This document shows positions 9,171-18,711 of a stretch of DNA of 48,848 nt, in pieces. The notes under the pieces were generated by a model. It was not told where the DNA came from, ran no database searches, and saw only the letters and a list, made by a program, of their open reading frames with translations. The stretch spans positions 1 through 48,848 of the forward strand of contig CALSPN010000002.1 of the NCBI GenBank assembly GCA_943788245.1, in the 5' to 3' direction. Each line of letters starts with the position of its first letter. Positions within the stretch are counted from its first letter, which is position 1. Source of the DNA: an uncultured Verrucomicrobiae bacterium (GTDB lineage Bacteria > Verrucomicrobiota > Verrucomicrobiia > Limisphaerales > AAA164-E04). The translations under genes were made by a program, and so were the position numbers.

Positions 9171-10478
9171 TTACTTGAAAAGTGCTTTGGGCTGAGCCTG
9201 CAGCCACTCATCCCGACTCACCTTTTGAGTCAAATGCCGGTGAACAAAGGTTCCCTTCTTATTGCCCACGACAATTTCTGGATAGCCATCATCATTGATA
9301 TCTCTAGCCATTACCTGCGTGCCAATGCCTGAGTCGCTATCGACCAGATGAGGGACAAAATCGACACCTGCATCCGTGCGCTTGAGTTCAAACCAATAAA
9401 GGACAGCAGCGGCATTTGGTTCTGCATCTCCATTTGGGCCATGGGCCCAGAATCTTTTTCCAGTGATAACATCCTTGAGACCATCCCCATTCATATCGGC
9501 CACATCAATGGCATGCAGTTGTGAAAACTGGACTCCATAGCGGTTTTCAGAAGGTTCTTTATTGACGAAAATGTGAGCTTTGAAGGTGATGCCTTCTGGA
9601 GTGGGGATGTGTTCATACCATGCCAACCCGTATCCGTGGGCAGCAATGCTGGTAATGACATCATTGTCACCGTCACCATCTACGTCGTAGGCATACATTT
9701 GAGCTCCCCCTCCCGGGCTGAAAAGTTGAGGATGGAATTTCCATTCAGGATCGCCAGCCAGGTTCTCAGGTTGCTGCCACCAGCCTTCTTTTGCCATGAG
9801 ATCCATGCGGCCATCGCCATTGACGTCTCCGACGCCCAGGCCATGAGTAAATCGCTGCCAGGGACCCTTGGGGGTGATCGGATGAAATTTCCAGGGCTTT
9901 TCAGGTTGTGACCAATCGGGACTTGCATAACCATAATAGCCGCCTGAACCGCATACTATTTCAGGTTTTCCATCGCCAGTTAAGTCGAGGAAGGTCGGAG
10001 ATTCGTTGTCGGTGACATCCAGTATGTCGTGCTTATTCCAGTAATGATCTTTTCCCTGTGGGTTTTCGTACCAGGATGATTCTTTTCCGGGGAACCCCAA
10101 AACAAGAATGTCATCCCAGCCATCCGCATTGAAATCATGCGAGAAGGCCACGAAGTTTTCCGAGTAGCTGTTCTTGGTCCCGAGTGCGCCCTCATAACCT
10201 TGAATGATTTGAGCGCTGCCGTCGGCATGTTGCTTTTCCCACCCGCGCTTGTCGGAGTAGAATGTATGTCGATGCGTGAAAGCCGGGCCTTCCCACCAAT
10301 AAGGACCGGAAGCCGCGTCTTGATTTCCGTCTTTGTTAAAGTCACCAAAGGTTGCTCCTTCACTCCAGAACCGGTCCGTCAACTGTAGCTTTTCAAAAGA
10401 GTGAAGCGTGTGAGATTGCGCGCTCACGCCGCAAGACAGAGCAAGCGTTCCGAGGCCAGCAAGAATCAGGTGTTTCAT
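9171..10478 (-). CDS. Secreted FG-GAP/VCBS-repeat beta-propeller protein
   Basis: About 435 residues. The start at 10478 gives MKHLILAGLGTLALSCGVSAQS, a clean signal peptide; an upstream ATG at 10487 is possible. The mature part holds seven calcium-binding DxNxDG-type motifs: DFNKDGNQD, DFNADGWDD, DLTGDGKPE, DVNGDGRMD, DVDGDGDND, DMNGDGLKD and DINDDGYPE. That count fits a single seven-bladed integrin-like propeller. No catalytic domain is visible. Proteins of this kind are common in PVC and Bacteroidota genomes near catabolic genes, where they are thought to bind ligands or other proteins outside the cell. It lies upstream of the SEDS gene on the minus strand. Confidence 0.88.
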   Translation of the reverse strand: MKHLILAGLGTLALSCGVSAQSHTLHSFEKLQLTDRFWSEGATFGDFNKDGNQDAASGPYWWEGPAFTHRHTFYSDKRGWEKQHADGSAQIIQGYEGALGTKNSYSENFVAFSHDFNADGWDDILVLGFPGKESSWYENPQGKDHYWNKHDILDVTDNESPTFLDLTGDGKPEIVCGSGGYYGYASPDWSQPEKPWKFHPITPKGPWQRFTHGLGVGDVNGDGRMDLMAKEGWWQQPENLAGDPEWKFHPQLFSPGGGAQMYAYDVDGDGDNDVITSIAAHGYGLAWYEHIPTPEGITFKAHIFVNKEPSENRYGVQFSQLHAIDVADMNGDGLKDVITGKRFWAHGPNGDAEPNAAAVLYWFELKRTDAGVDFVPHLVDSDSGIGTQVMARDINDDGYPEIVVGNKKGTFVHRHLTQKVSRDEWLQAQPKALFK

Positions 10479-10637
10479 GGATTCCATATGTCGCAAGGAA
10501 TGAGCTCAAGGTCAAGTCAAGTTGCAGGGGAAACGTCTCCCGTTGTCATGGTGAAGTGAACTCGGGAACTCATGCCTCGGAGCGCCCTAAAAAGTCCCGC
10601 TTGATTTTCTGGTACGATAAAGAATACCCCCTCAGCC

Positions 10638-13600
10638 TTACTGGATGCCTGGTTTTGATAATCGAAGCATGTTCTGGCCTTTGTTTTTAATTGGATGTTT
10701 TGACTGGGTGGCGTCCGGCCAGTGGACTCTGATTTCTCTCAGGTTTTTACCCTTTGGTATACTGAAGTGGATACTTGGACTTGACTGACTCAAGTAAGAA
10801 TTACCTGCATAACATTCCCTCATAGAAGATGACTGATCACTCATGACAGCCGTAACTTTTGCACCGATCGCGTGAGGGTTTTTTCGTGAACCTCTCAGGT
10901 TTATCATCATTGGAGTTGCTCCCAGGTCTGCCTCATTCCTGAATGCCAGCATCGTATCGTTGTTCCTGCCGACGAGCAGGTCGAGTCTGGCATCGTCGTT
11001 CCAATCAATCAGGATCAGCGATTTGGCATCTCCCGGCACGGAGAACCCGCTTTCTTTTGGCCAGACAGCTTTGAAGTATCCCATTTCATTTCCTCGCAGC
11101 AATAGTCCCTGACCCCCGTCAAAATGCCCCGTTTCCAATTGAGGGGCATAGCTGTTCTGACTGATGAGTAAATCCTGGAATCCATCGCCGTCCACATCAG
11201 AAAAAGTCACTCCGAATGCGGCCGTGATCTGAGCAAGTCGAGGAAGCGGTCTGAACTTGAAATGCCCGCTTCCGTCATTCATGAAAATACCTGACTCAAG
11301 ATGAGTGGCATCGAACCGCTCACTGTCTTCAAGCTTGGCTGGAGGATAAATTTCTTCCAATGTAGCGATCGCGAAGGAGCCAAAGTCGGGGAATTTGTTT
11401 TTCAGGGAAGGCATTGCAAGGGTTGAACAACTCTTGCCTCGGACGGGATACCATTTATCTCCCTCATACTCCGCTTCGATCAGTCTCTTTTTTCCTGAAC
11501 CGTCCATGTCTCCGTAGAACATGGTGAAAGGTTTCTTCCTGCTGGCATGGTATTTGGTATTGAGTCCCAGATTGGTGACTGCGTAATCAATATCCCCATC
11601 GTTGTCGACGTCCGCTCCAGCAATGCCATTCCAGAGTCCTTGGTAAGACTGCATGCCTGACCCCTCTGTTGAGTCGCTCAAGGAGCCCCCGTGGTTTTCG
11701 AAGTATCGCACAGGGCCCCAATGATGGGTGACAAGCAGGTCTATCCAGCCATCCTGATTCACATCGCTCCAGAGGGCTCCTTTGACCAGACCGGTCGTGG
11801 CCAGCGAAGGGGCAGATGCATCGGTGCTATCCACAAGTGTTCCACGATCGTTCAGAAGTAATATATTTCGTTCCGCTGTGGGATAAGCTCCCGGCTTGGA
11901 AAACCCTCCCACAAACAAATCGAGGTCGCCATCTCTATCAAAATCGGCAGCTGAGACCGAAGATCCAGAATAGCGCGTGTCGGGGATCCTGGATGGGTCT
12001 GAGGTCAAACGTCCGGTGCCGTCATTCACGTAGAGTCTGTCTTGGAGCCATGCATGTCTGGGGGCGCATTCCACACCTCCTGAAACAACATAAAGGTCAA
12101 GGTCACCATCTCCTTCCAAATCAAGGAACAAAGCTCCCATGTCCTCGTGATTGACATGCGCTCTGAACGGAGTCGAGATCCTCTTGGGAGGGGAGTTTTG
12201 GTATCGCATCAAAAGATACCCGGTTTGACCAGCTGCACCTCCCATGAAAATATCCTCTGTTCCATTGGCATCAACATCGCCGACTGCCAGCCCGGGGCCC
12301 GATTGCGATACTTTCCAGGGAATCAGGGGTTGAGTCTGATAATCGTCATGATCCCTTTCAGAATGTTTGACGGCGATACCCAATGGGATACCCTTGAAAA
12401 GGGTGGGCAATGGATCGGACTTTACCATGCGCTCTTTGTCTGTATCGGGCTCGGTAATAGTGACGAGATGTCCCGTGGACAGATTTTCTATTTCCTGAAT
12501 CACTCCAGACGGCCAATGAATCATTGTTTTCTGAACTTGTGATTGATCCTTTAATCCAAAATGCAGAACAGGTTCATTGCTGGACATGAATCCCTGAGAT
12601 AATCCAAGCGATCGAACCTGAAAGGAACCATCTTTCATGACGATTTTCACCTTTGCTCCGATACCCCAATGATTACTGGTGCTTCCTTTCAATCGAATTG
12701 AGACCGATTGATGCGTGCTTTCGTTGTTACGAAAAACTGAAACAGGCTCGTTAAAATTATGTACAACCAGATCCAGATCACCATCCCTGTCCAGATCACT
12801 GATGGCTGCTCCGAAACTGGCCGTGAGCTGTGTGATTCCCCAATCCTTGCCTACTTCTTTGAAATTGAGATTGCCCGAGTTTTTGAATATCAAATTTCTC
12901 TGTTTCAAAACGGCAGTCTGGCGCCACTGTTTGCTGTATCGACTCGTGATCGTTGCGGCAAGATCGCTGTTCATGAAATCCCGTGACATGCCGTTAGAGA
13001 CGAAGAGATCAATCATGCCATCGTTGTTGAAATCACCGAACTTGGGAGACCATGACCAATCCGTGTTGGCCATGCCCATCATGGAAGCAGCCTCAAACAA
13101 CCGCTCAGTACCGGTGCTCAGAAAGAGAGTATTGCGCATGTATTGACGTGGATTCGCGTTTTTCATGAACCACTGTTCATCGCGCATGTCGCCCATACCA
13201 ATCTTCCTGCTGTAATGGCTTGTGCCTGACATGTCGGTTGCGAAAAGGTCAATGAGCCCGTCGTTATTGATGTCTGCAGTATCACACCCCATGGAGAACC
13301 AGGGAATGTGAGGGAGGGCAGACCGGGCAATTTCAGTGAAACTTCCATCTCGATTATTTCGATAGAGTTTATCTGAACCTTTGTAGTCGTTGCTGACGTA
13401 AAGGTCTTGCCATCCATCATTATCAAAGTCCCACCAGGTGGCAGCCAAGCCAATGTCGAACCCGGAGATGCCTGCTTCTTCGCTGACATCCTTGAATCCT
13501 TCCATGCCATCATTGCGATATAATTTGTCCCTGCCTCCCGCAATGACGAGTTCGATACGCCCCTTGCCTTTGTCCATCATCTGAAATATCTCCTCATATT

Positions 13601-14318
13601 CCGCGGTCATGGATGGCTTTCGATCCGCATCCATCTCAATGATCCTGCGCTGGAAAGTCTCAGCAGTGCTCTTGGGTAGGATATGCTTACCATTGACCTT
13701 CAAGCGGTGAGTGACCAGGTAAGCGTCCAGATCACCATCTCGATCATAATCGCAAAAGGCTGTCATCACACTTGCTGCGCGGTGGTCCAATCCGAATTGC
13801 GCGGCTTGTTCATCAAAAACTCCGTTGCCTTGGTTGATGTAGAGAAGATTGGGTGCATTGTAGACCGCAACGAAAAGGTCAAGGTCGCCATCATTGTCGA
13901 TATCCACGAAAGTAGTTCCACCACTCCAACCCTGTCGGCCGCCAAGACCGGCTTTGTCGGTTATGTCCTCAAAGCGAAGATCACCAAGGTTGCGGTAGAG
14001 TTTGTTTCCATGATCATAATGCGTAAAAAAAATATCAGGCAAATGGTCCCCATCGACATCTCCAATACAAACCCCTGAACCTGCGCCCTGATCAGTCAAC
14101 ATGTTGAAAGGGGCTTTTTCAGGGAAACGATATTTGAGGTCAATGCCTGTGGTTTCAGCCTTCAGCGATTCAAAAAGCGGTGCATTTGACAAGTGAGGCC
14201 TGGTTTTAAATGGGAAAGCATCCGTGGTCCCCGCATTCACTGCGGCGATGCTCAGGAAAAGGGTCTGGATGCATGCCATGCCTCCGAAATTAAGTGTGAT
14301 TTGTTGTAGGAGTGTCAT
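10638..14318 (-). CDS. Giant double FG-GAP propeller protein with two ASPIC/UnbV (CRTAC1-like) domains
   Basis: About 1,226 residues, intact. The start at 14318 gives MTLLQQITLNF and a hydrophobic signal segment. There are two tandem units. Unit 1 has seven DxDxDG motifs (for example DVDGDHLPD, DIDNDGDLD, DYDRDGDLD, DFNNDGMID, DLDRDGDLD) and ends in an ASPIC/UnbV domain (NHWGIGAKVKIVMKDG ... VLHFGL ... IHWPSG). Unit 2 repeats this plan with DVDANGTED, DLEGDGDLD, DFDRDGDLD, DVNQDGWID, DVDNDGDID, DVDGDGFQD and a final NPHAIGAKVTAVMSD ... IHFSIPKG ... VHWPDA. The family is related to human CRTAC1 and is widespread in PVC bacteria; the role is unknown, with extracellular binding most likely. No SD sequence is obvious. 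Confidence 0.9.
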   Translation of the reverse strand: MTLLQQITLNFGGMACIQTLFLSIAAVNAGTTDAFPFKTRPHLSNAPLFESLKAETTGIDLKYRFPEKAPFNMLTDQGAGSGVCIGDVDGDHLPDIFFTHYDHGNKLYRNLGDLRFEDITDKAGLGGRQGWSGGTTFVDIDNDGDLDLFVAVYNAPNLLYINQGNGVFDEQAAQFGLDHRAASVMTAFCDYDRDGDLDAYLVTHRLKVNGKHILPKSTAETFQRRIIEMDADRKPSMTAEYEEIFQMMDKGKGRIELVIAGGRDKLYRNDGMEGFKDVSEEAGISGFDIGLAATWWDFDNDGWQDLYVSNDYKGSDKLYRNNRDGSFTEIARSALPHIPWFSMGCDTADINNDGLIDLFATDMSGTSHYSRKIGMGDMRDEQWFMKNANPRQYMRNTLFLSTGTERLFEAASMMGMANTDWSWSPKFGDFNNDGMIDLFVSNGMSRDFMNSDLAATITSRYSKQWRQTAVLKQRNLIFKNSGNLNFKEVGKDWGITQLTASFGAAISDLDRDGDLDLVVHNFNEPVSVFRNNESTHQSVSIRLKGSTSNHWGIGAKVKIVMKDGSFQVRSLGLSQGFMSSNEPVLHFGLKDQSQVQKTMIHWPSGVIQEIENLSTGHLVTITEPDTDKERMVKSDPLPTLFKGIPLGIAVKHSERDHDDYQTQPLIPWKVSQSGPGLAVGDVDANGTEDIFMGGAAGQTGYLLMRYQNSPPKRISTPFRAHVNHEDMGALFLDLEGDGDLDLYVVSGGVECAPRHAWLQDRLYVNDGTGRLTSDPSRIPDTRYSGSSVSAADFDRDGDLDLFVGGFSKPGAYPTAERNILLLNDRGTLVDSTDASAPSLATTGLVKGALWSDVNQDGWIDLLVTHHWGPVRYFENHGGSLSDSTEGSGMQSYQGLWNGIAGADVDNDGDIDYAVTNLGLNTKYHASRKKPFTMFYGDMDGSGKKRLIEAEYEGDKWYPVRGKSCSTLAMPSLKNKFPDFGSFAIATLEEIYPPAKLEDSERFDATHLESGIFMNDGSGHFKFRPLPRLAQITAAFGVTFSDVDGDGFQDLLISQNSYAPQLETGHFDGGQGLLLRGNEMGYFKAVWPKESGFSVPGDAKSLILIDWNDDARLDLLVGRNNDTMLAFRNEADLGATPMMINLRGSRKNPHAIGAKVTAVMSDQSSSMRECYAGNSYLSQSSPSIHFSIPKGKNLREIRVHWPDATQSKHPIKNKGQNMLRLSKPGIQ

Positions 14319-14530
14319 GAATGTCTTGGCGTGAATGGAACAAGCGGTGATCAGGTGTTTATTTTGGGGCCATCTTAAAAGATTTATCCTGCAAACATTG
14401 AAATCGAAGATCATTACAGCAAAACAAGGTCAGAAATCAAAGGAAATTGGACTTGGATTCCATGTAGATTCAAATGAGGGTAAACCTTTGCTTTCTGCCG
14501 AAAAAACAGTTATCTATCTATCACTAAGTT

Positions 14531-14935
14531 ATGGGATTGAACGAACGAGAAGAGACAACAAGCAATGTTTTAGGCACACCATTGCAATCCTGCTGCACAG
14601 ATCCAGTCACGGGCTACTATCGCAACGGCAAGTGCCACACCGGTCCTGGTGATCATGGTCTCCACGTGATATGTGTGGAAATGACCGATGCGTTTCTGGA
14701 ATTTGGTCGGCAGGGTGGGAATGATTTGATCACACCTAACCCGCAATATCAGTTTCCCGGATTGAAAGAGGGAGATCGCTGGTGTGTCTGCCTCAGTCGT
14801 TGGATGGAAGCACTGCAGGCAGGATGCCCCCCGCGCATTCTCCTCAAGTCCACCCATATTTCGGCGCTTGAGTTCGTCGATTTGGATGAACTTAAAAAGC
14901 ATGCTTTGGACTGGGAAGAAGGCGAGGAGTCATGA
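14531..14935 (+). CDS. DUF2237 family protein
   Basis: 134 residues, cytosolic, no signal peptide. The family pattern is clear: NVLGTPLQSCC, DPVTGYYRNGKCHTGPGDHGLHVICVEMTDAFLEF, GNDLITPNPQYQFPGLKEGDRWCVCLSRW and ATH-like THISALEFV. Conserved cysteines (CC, KCHTG, WCVC) suggest metal or redox chemistry, but the function of DUF2237 is not established. Its stop TGA overlaps the ATG of a small membrane peptide gene (ATGA), so the two are translationally coupled. It is divergent from the giant FG-GAP gene, with about 210 bases between them that hold both promoters. Confidence 0.9.
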   Translation: MGLNEREETTSNVLGTPLQSCCTDPVTGYYRNGKCHTGPGDHGLHVICVEMTDAFLEFGRQGGNDLITPNPQYQFPGLKEGDRWCVCLSRWMEALQAGCPPRILLKSTHISALEFVDLDELKKHALDWEEGEES

Positions 14936-15048
14936 ACCGCAAAACAATTCTCAAACTGGCAATCGTCACATTTCCATTTTTGCTGCTTCTCTTCTTTACA
15001 TTCGCCGAAAAAATGGGGATTCGGGTGACTACCATTTTCAATAAGTAA
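14932..15048 (+). CDS. 38-residue single-span membrane peptide
   Basis: A short frame that starts in the ATGA overlap with the DUF2237 stop and ends at TAA 15046-15048. The product begins MNRKTILKLAIVTF, continues with a strongly hydrophobic core (PFLLLLFFTF) and ends in AEKMGIRVTTIFNK. A basic N-terminus followed by one hydrophobic helix means either a small inner-membrane protein or a signal-peptide-like peptide. The coupling to DUF2237 and the clean composition make it likely to be real. No family was recognised. Confidence 0.6.
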   Translation: MNRKTILKLAIVTFPFLLLLFFTFAEKMGIRVTTIFNK

Positions 15049-15139
15049 GGGCCTTACTCGTCTCCGCTGCACTTGGCGGATTGAAGGAATAGCCCTTGTT
15101 TCGGGCTGTGAATGTGCTTTCCTCAAAAAGATCAGCCAC

Positions 15140-15430
15140 TCACACCTGCGACATTTCCTGGATGACAATAGCGTTTATCGAGCCCTCGGTAGCGCTTGCA
15201 TATTCGGCAAGATGAGTGTTGTTCATGTGATCCTGCCAGAGTTCCCGGCTCTCCCAATTTTCGAAAAATAAGAAAAAAGCCGGATTTTGGTTGTCTTGAT
15301 GCAGGTCATATTGAATGCAACCAGCTTCTTTCAAAGTCGGCGCAATCAGCTTTTTCAGCTCCGCCTTCACCAGATCGATCTTGTCTGGTTTGGCTTCGAT
15401 GGTGGCAACAATGGTAAGTGCTTTGCTCAT
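15140..15430 (-). CDS. Antibiotic biosynthesis monooxygenase (YgiN-like) domain protein
   Basis: 96 residues, a dimeric ferredoxin-like alpha+beta barrel of the ABM family. It has LTIVATIEAKPDKIDLVKAE at the start, the CIQYDLHQDNQNPAFFLFFENW core and the HMNNTHLAEY helix. Members such as E. coli YgiN are quinol monooxygenases; a cytosolic role in quinone or small-molecule oxidation is likely, but the substrate is not known. The ATG is one base after the stop of the M16 peptidase gene, so it is the second gene of an operon. Confidence 0.9.
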   Translation of the reverse strand: MSKALTIVATIEAKPDKIDLVKAELKKLIAPTLKEAGCIQYDLHQDNQNPAFFLFFENWESRELWQDHMNNTHLAEYASATEGSINAIVIQEMSQV

Positions 15431-15431
15431 G

Positions 15432-17966
15432 TCATGGTCCTACCACGGCGACGGTTGAATTTTCAAGGTCGAATATCTTTTCCGCGGCTTTCTGCACATC
15501 TTCCAGACTCACGGCGCGAATAGCCGCGTCCTCTTCAAGAGGGTGTTGAAAGCCCAGCCCGTAAAGTTCATCCAGCGCACTGGCCATGGCCAGGTGGCCC
15601 AGGTCCTGACGTGCGATCTGTTTCTGCCCCAACATCTTTGCTTTGGATCGATCTAATTCCTGCTGCGTGATACCTTCACTTTTGATTTTGTTAATTTGAA
15701 TTTTGAATTCTTCCTTCACTTGTTCGACGTGTTCCGGAGAGGTGCCTGCATAAAATCCGAAGTAACCCCTCACAATACCCGGCATGTGCTGTGCGCCAAC
15801 ATAGTAGGCTAACCCCAATTCATCTCGAATACGCATGAAGAGTCGAGATCCCAGATCGCTGCATGTTTCCTGCAACAAATCCAGTGCATGACGCTCCTTG
15901 TCGAAGAAAGTCGTTCCAGGAAAGCCGAAGACAACTACCGACTGTTTTTTGTCGCATGTCTCCGATAAATCAAGGCTTTCAACACGCGTTTCGGATGGCG
16001 ACTGTGGCAATTCAATCCTTGATGACTCGCTGCTGTCTTCCCAAAGGTTTGAAAGTTCTTTTTTTACCCGCTCAATATCAATGTCTCCAAAAATCGATAA
16101 GACCTGATTACCTGGTTTCACGAGCCGTCCGTGGTGTGACTTGATTTGCTCGATACTCAATGATTGGACAGATGATTCTTCACCCGCGTTCGAAAGCCCA
16201 TAGCCTTTTTCCCCGAACAATCCCTTCTTCATGAGTTTGAAACACCGGCCCAACAATTGATCCTTCTGCGCGCGGATACCAGCCATTTGCACCTGGCGTT
16301 CCCGCTCAATTTCAGTTGAAGGAAATGAAGGGAAGCGAAGTGTTTCCCGCAGGAGATCCAGTCCAAACTTCACATCCTGATTCAACACCTCAATGTTCAA
16401 TCCAAAGCTGTTGTTTCCTGCATACGCCTCAACGCTGCCTCCAATCGCCTCGATGGCCTCCATTATCTCTCCAGCTGTTCGATCCGCCGTGCCTTTGAGG
16501 AGTCCCTGACTCATGAGTTGTGTGATGCCGCTGTCGGCGTTGGACTCTTCAAGAACCCCCCCAAAAAACACCGAGCGAATCTCCACAAATGGCAATCGAT
16601 CATCTTGTTTGAACAGGACACGCATTCCATTGCCAGGCTCCCATTTTTCAATTTCGGTTCGATGGACATTGGCGGATTTTTGGAGCGAAACAGGGCTGCT
16701 GCCCTTGGGCAAAAGTGCAAAGGTGCTTCGGTTATCCGGGAACATGTATTTGTTCGCAACTTCGACTATTTTTTCAGCAGTGATGGATTGAACCTGACTC
16801 AAATATCGATTGGAAAAGCCGAGGTCTCTGGCCGCCATCCAGGCGCCGCCCAGATCCTGCGCTTGTCCCTGCATGGTTTTACGTGCCGCCAGAGTGGCGG
16901 AAGTGAACTGTTTGACTGCCTTGGCTACCTCGGAGGAGGTAACACCCTTTTCCCTGACACCTTGTAATTCCGCCTCGATGCTCTGAACGGCTTTCTCATA
17001 CTGGCCGCCATCGAAGACAGCACTGATCCCAAACAATCCGGGATTTCCTGGATTGTAAGTCCAGGCATCAATGGCATGAACGACACCTTGCTCTTCTCTG
17101 AGACTTCGATACAAGCGCGAACTCCTTCCACCCCCCAGGATGATCGATAATGTCTCGAGGGCTGGCAGATCCTCGTGCCGGATGTCGGGGATATGCCATG
17201 ACAAATGGGTGTGCCCCAGCTCAATCGATGATTCTTCCACTCTTTGACGAGGTGCCAGTTGAGGCGGTTCAGAGGGAATAAATGCAGGGGGGAGGGGGCT
17301 GAATGGGGAATCTTTGTAGGCTGCGCTGATTTGATCTGCGATCTTTGTGATATCAATGTCACCCACCACGATGAAAAACTGATTCGATGGTGTGTACATT
17401 TTCCGGTAATAATCAAACACGTCCTCGCGGCTGATACGGTTGAAAACATCCGGGTAACCAATCACGGTATATCGGTAAGGAGAGTGCAGATAGGCAGTTT
17501 CGAAAAGCCCACGTCCGGAACGACGCGCAGGGTCGTCATGATTCATGTCCATCTCTCGACGGATCACATCCAGCTCGCTGATGAGTTCATCTTCCGGCAG
17601 TGAGGCATTTTGCATGATATCACAAAGGATATCTACGGCAACATGTGTGCCTGAGGAGGGCGTGTTGATGTAATAAACGGTCCGATCGAAGGAGGTATAG
17701 GCATTCATGTAGCCTCCTGCCTCCTGAACTTCCTGGTCAATTCGACCTTTTCCCCGAGTGGTGGTTCCCTTGAAGAGCATATGCTCCAGAACGTGAGAGA
17801 GTCCGGCACCCAGCCATTTTTCCTCATGAATGCTTCCAGCCTCGCACCAGGCTTGTACTGAAACAACTGGAGCACTTTTATCTTCCAGTAAAATAATTGT
17901 TAACCCGTTAGGCAGCGTGCACAGCTGTGCTCCTGAGGAATGTGAGGAAATAGAGTAATCGGACAT
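15432..17966 (-). CDS. M16 zinc metallopeptidase (insulinase/pitrilysin family), two-repeat form
   Basis: 844 residues. The inverted zinc motif HVLEH is at residues 58-62, with the third ligand Glu at about 138 in VIRREMD, matching the HxxEH plus about 75 residues plus E spacing. The first half is the active M16 unit. The second half (from about residue 430, EPGNGMRVLFKQDDRLPF) is a complete second pair of M16 domains without the zinc motif, as in tandem M16 enzymes of about this length. No signal peptide is seen, so a cytosolic or processing role (peptide clean-up) is likely. The start at 17966 places NGLTIILLEDKSAPVVSVQAW normally. It leads an operon with the YgiN-like gene. Confidence 0.92.
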   Translation of the reverse strand: MSDYSISSHSSGAQLCTLPNGLTIILLEDKSAPVVSVQAWCEAGSIHEEKWLGAGLSHVLEHMLFKGTTTRGKGRIDQEVQEAGGYMNAYTSFDRTVYYINTPSSGTHVAVDILCDIMQNASLPEDELISELDVIRREMDMNHDDPARRSGRGLFETAYLHSPYRYTVIGYPDVFNRISREDVFDYYRKMYTPSNQFFIVVGDIDITKIADQISAAYKDSPFSPLPPAFIPSEPPQLAPRQRVEESSIELGHTHLSWHIPDIRHEDLPALETLSIILGGGRSSRLYRSLREEQGVVHAIDAWTYNPGNPGLFGISAVFDGGQYEKAVQSIEAELQGVREKGVTSSEVAKAVKQFTSATLAARKTMQGQAQDLGGAWMAARDLGFSNRYLSQVQSITAEKIVEVANKYMFPDNRSTFALLPKGSSPVSLQKSANVHRTEIEKWEPGNGMRVLFKQDDRLPFVEIRSVFFGGVLEESNADSGITQLMSQGLLKGTADRTAGEIMEAIEAIGGSVEAYAGNNSFGLNIEVLNQDVKFGLDLLRETLRFPSFPSTEIERERQVQMAGIRAQKDQLLGRCFKLMKKGLFGEKGYGLSNAGEESSVQSLSIEQIKSHHGRLVKPGNQVLSIFGDIDIERVKKELSNLWEDSSESSRIELPQSPSETRVESLDLSETCDKKQSVVVFGFPGTTFFDKERHALDLLQETCSDLGSRLFMRIRDELGLAYYVGAQHMPGIVRGYFGFYAGTSPEHVEQVKEEFKIQINKIKSEGITQQELDRSKAKMLGQKQIARQDLGHLAMASALDELYGLGFQHPLEEDAAIRAVSLEDVQKAAEKIFDLENSTVAVVGP

Positions 17967-18052
17967 GTAATATGTGTGATGGTAATCGAGTTAAGTTCTG
18001 AATCACCGGTATTGGCAAGTTGCCCCCGGAAAGAAAGGTCAAACCACTAGTT

Positions 18053-18502
18053 TCAGGATCGATCTTTCTGCTTCAGGCTTTTCTTTGGCTTTTCAGGGGA
18101 GAACTCGGGGCGTGTTCTTGGAAGGAATGGTTTTTTGAAAGCATCTTCAAAATTGTAAATAGACTTGAAATCGGCCCGTGTGTCTTCCTTGGTTTTCGAT
18201 AATAATTTGTGGTCAACCATGTTGAAAACGATTTCGCCAAAATCTTCGCAGCGCAACATCCCCCAGTCATACATCACGGTCAAGGCCATTGGGCCAAACT
18301 GCTCGAGAGCCAGGTCTCGAATGCCTTTGAGCAATTGTTCACCTGAGACGTGCTGGGGTTGTTTGCCTGATGTTTTCTCTTTTTTGATTTGGCTCTGGGT
18401 ATGGTCCAGAGCGTCTCGAAGGAAATAGTAGGCATCTGGCGCAAACCTTTCATCGGATTGCGTTATCTGTTCAACAGTCTGGTCAAAGTCGAGCGTTTGC
18501 AT
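18053..18502 (-). CDS. Minf_1886 family protein
   Basis: 149 residues, no signal peptide. It carries the family signature: FAPDAYYFLRDALDHTQ, a HVSGEQLLKGIRDLALEQFGPMA block, CEDFGEIVFNMVDHKLLSKT and YNFEDAFKKPFLP. The family is named from Methylacidiphilum infernorum and is found mainly in Verrucomicrobia and Planctomycetes; no function is established. The C-terminal tail is lysine-rich (PEKPKKSLKQKDRS). It follows a 45-residue membrane protein gene by 7 bases, so both are probably one transcript. This gene is one of the better taxonomic pointers in the window. Confidence 0.9.
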   Translation of the reverse strand: MQTLDFDQTVEQITQSDERFAPDAYYFLRDALDHTQSQIKKEKTSGKQPQHVSGEQLLKGIRDLALEQFGPMALTVMYDWGMLRCEDFGEIVFNMVDHKLLSKTKEDTRADFKSIYNFEDAFKKPFLPRTRPEFSPEKPKKSLKQKDRS

Positions 18503-18509
18503 ATTCTAA

Positions 18510-18647
18510 TCAAGGCGCGAGCTCTGTGTCGGACCGTTCCGGTGGATGACTCAAACGATAATGTTTCACGCCGTAACCAACCATCAGAAGGAACAGTATC
18601 CAGAATACCACCCATTGTTCTTTGTGGGTTAAAAATGCCACATCCAT
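18510..18647 (-). CDS. 45-residue single-span membrane protein
   Basis: A short frame starts at ATG (18645-18647) and stops at TGA (18510-18512), seven bases before the Minf_1886 start. The product is MDVAFLTHKEQWVV, then a hydrophobic helix (FWILFLLMVGYG), then a basic, polar tail KHYRLSHPPERSD ending TELAP. This looks like a real one-helix inner-membrane protein with its C-terminus inside. No family was recognised. Its tight spacing to a Minf_1886 gene suggests a functional pair. Confidence 0.6.
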   Translation of the reverse strand: MDVAFLTHKEQWVVFWILFLLMVGYGVKHYRLSHPPERSDTELAP

Positions 18648-18711
18648 TCGTTAACCACAAATTCATATTCTGACAATAATTACGTTTAAAAAAATACGAT
18701 TTTTCAGATCG

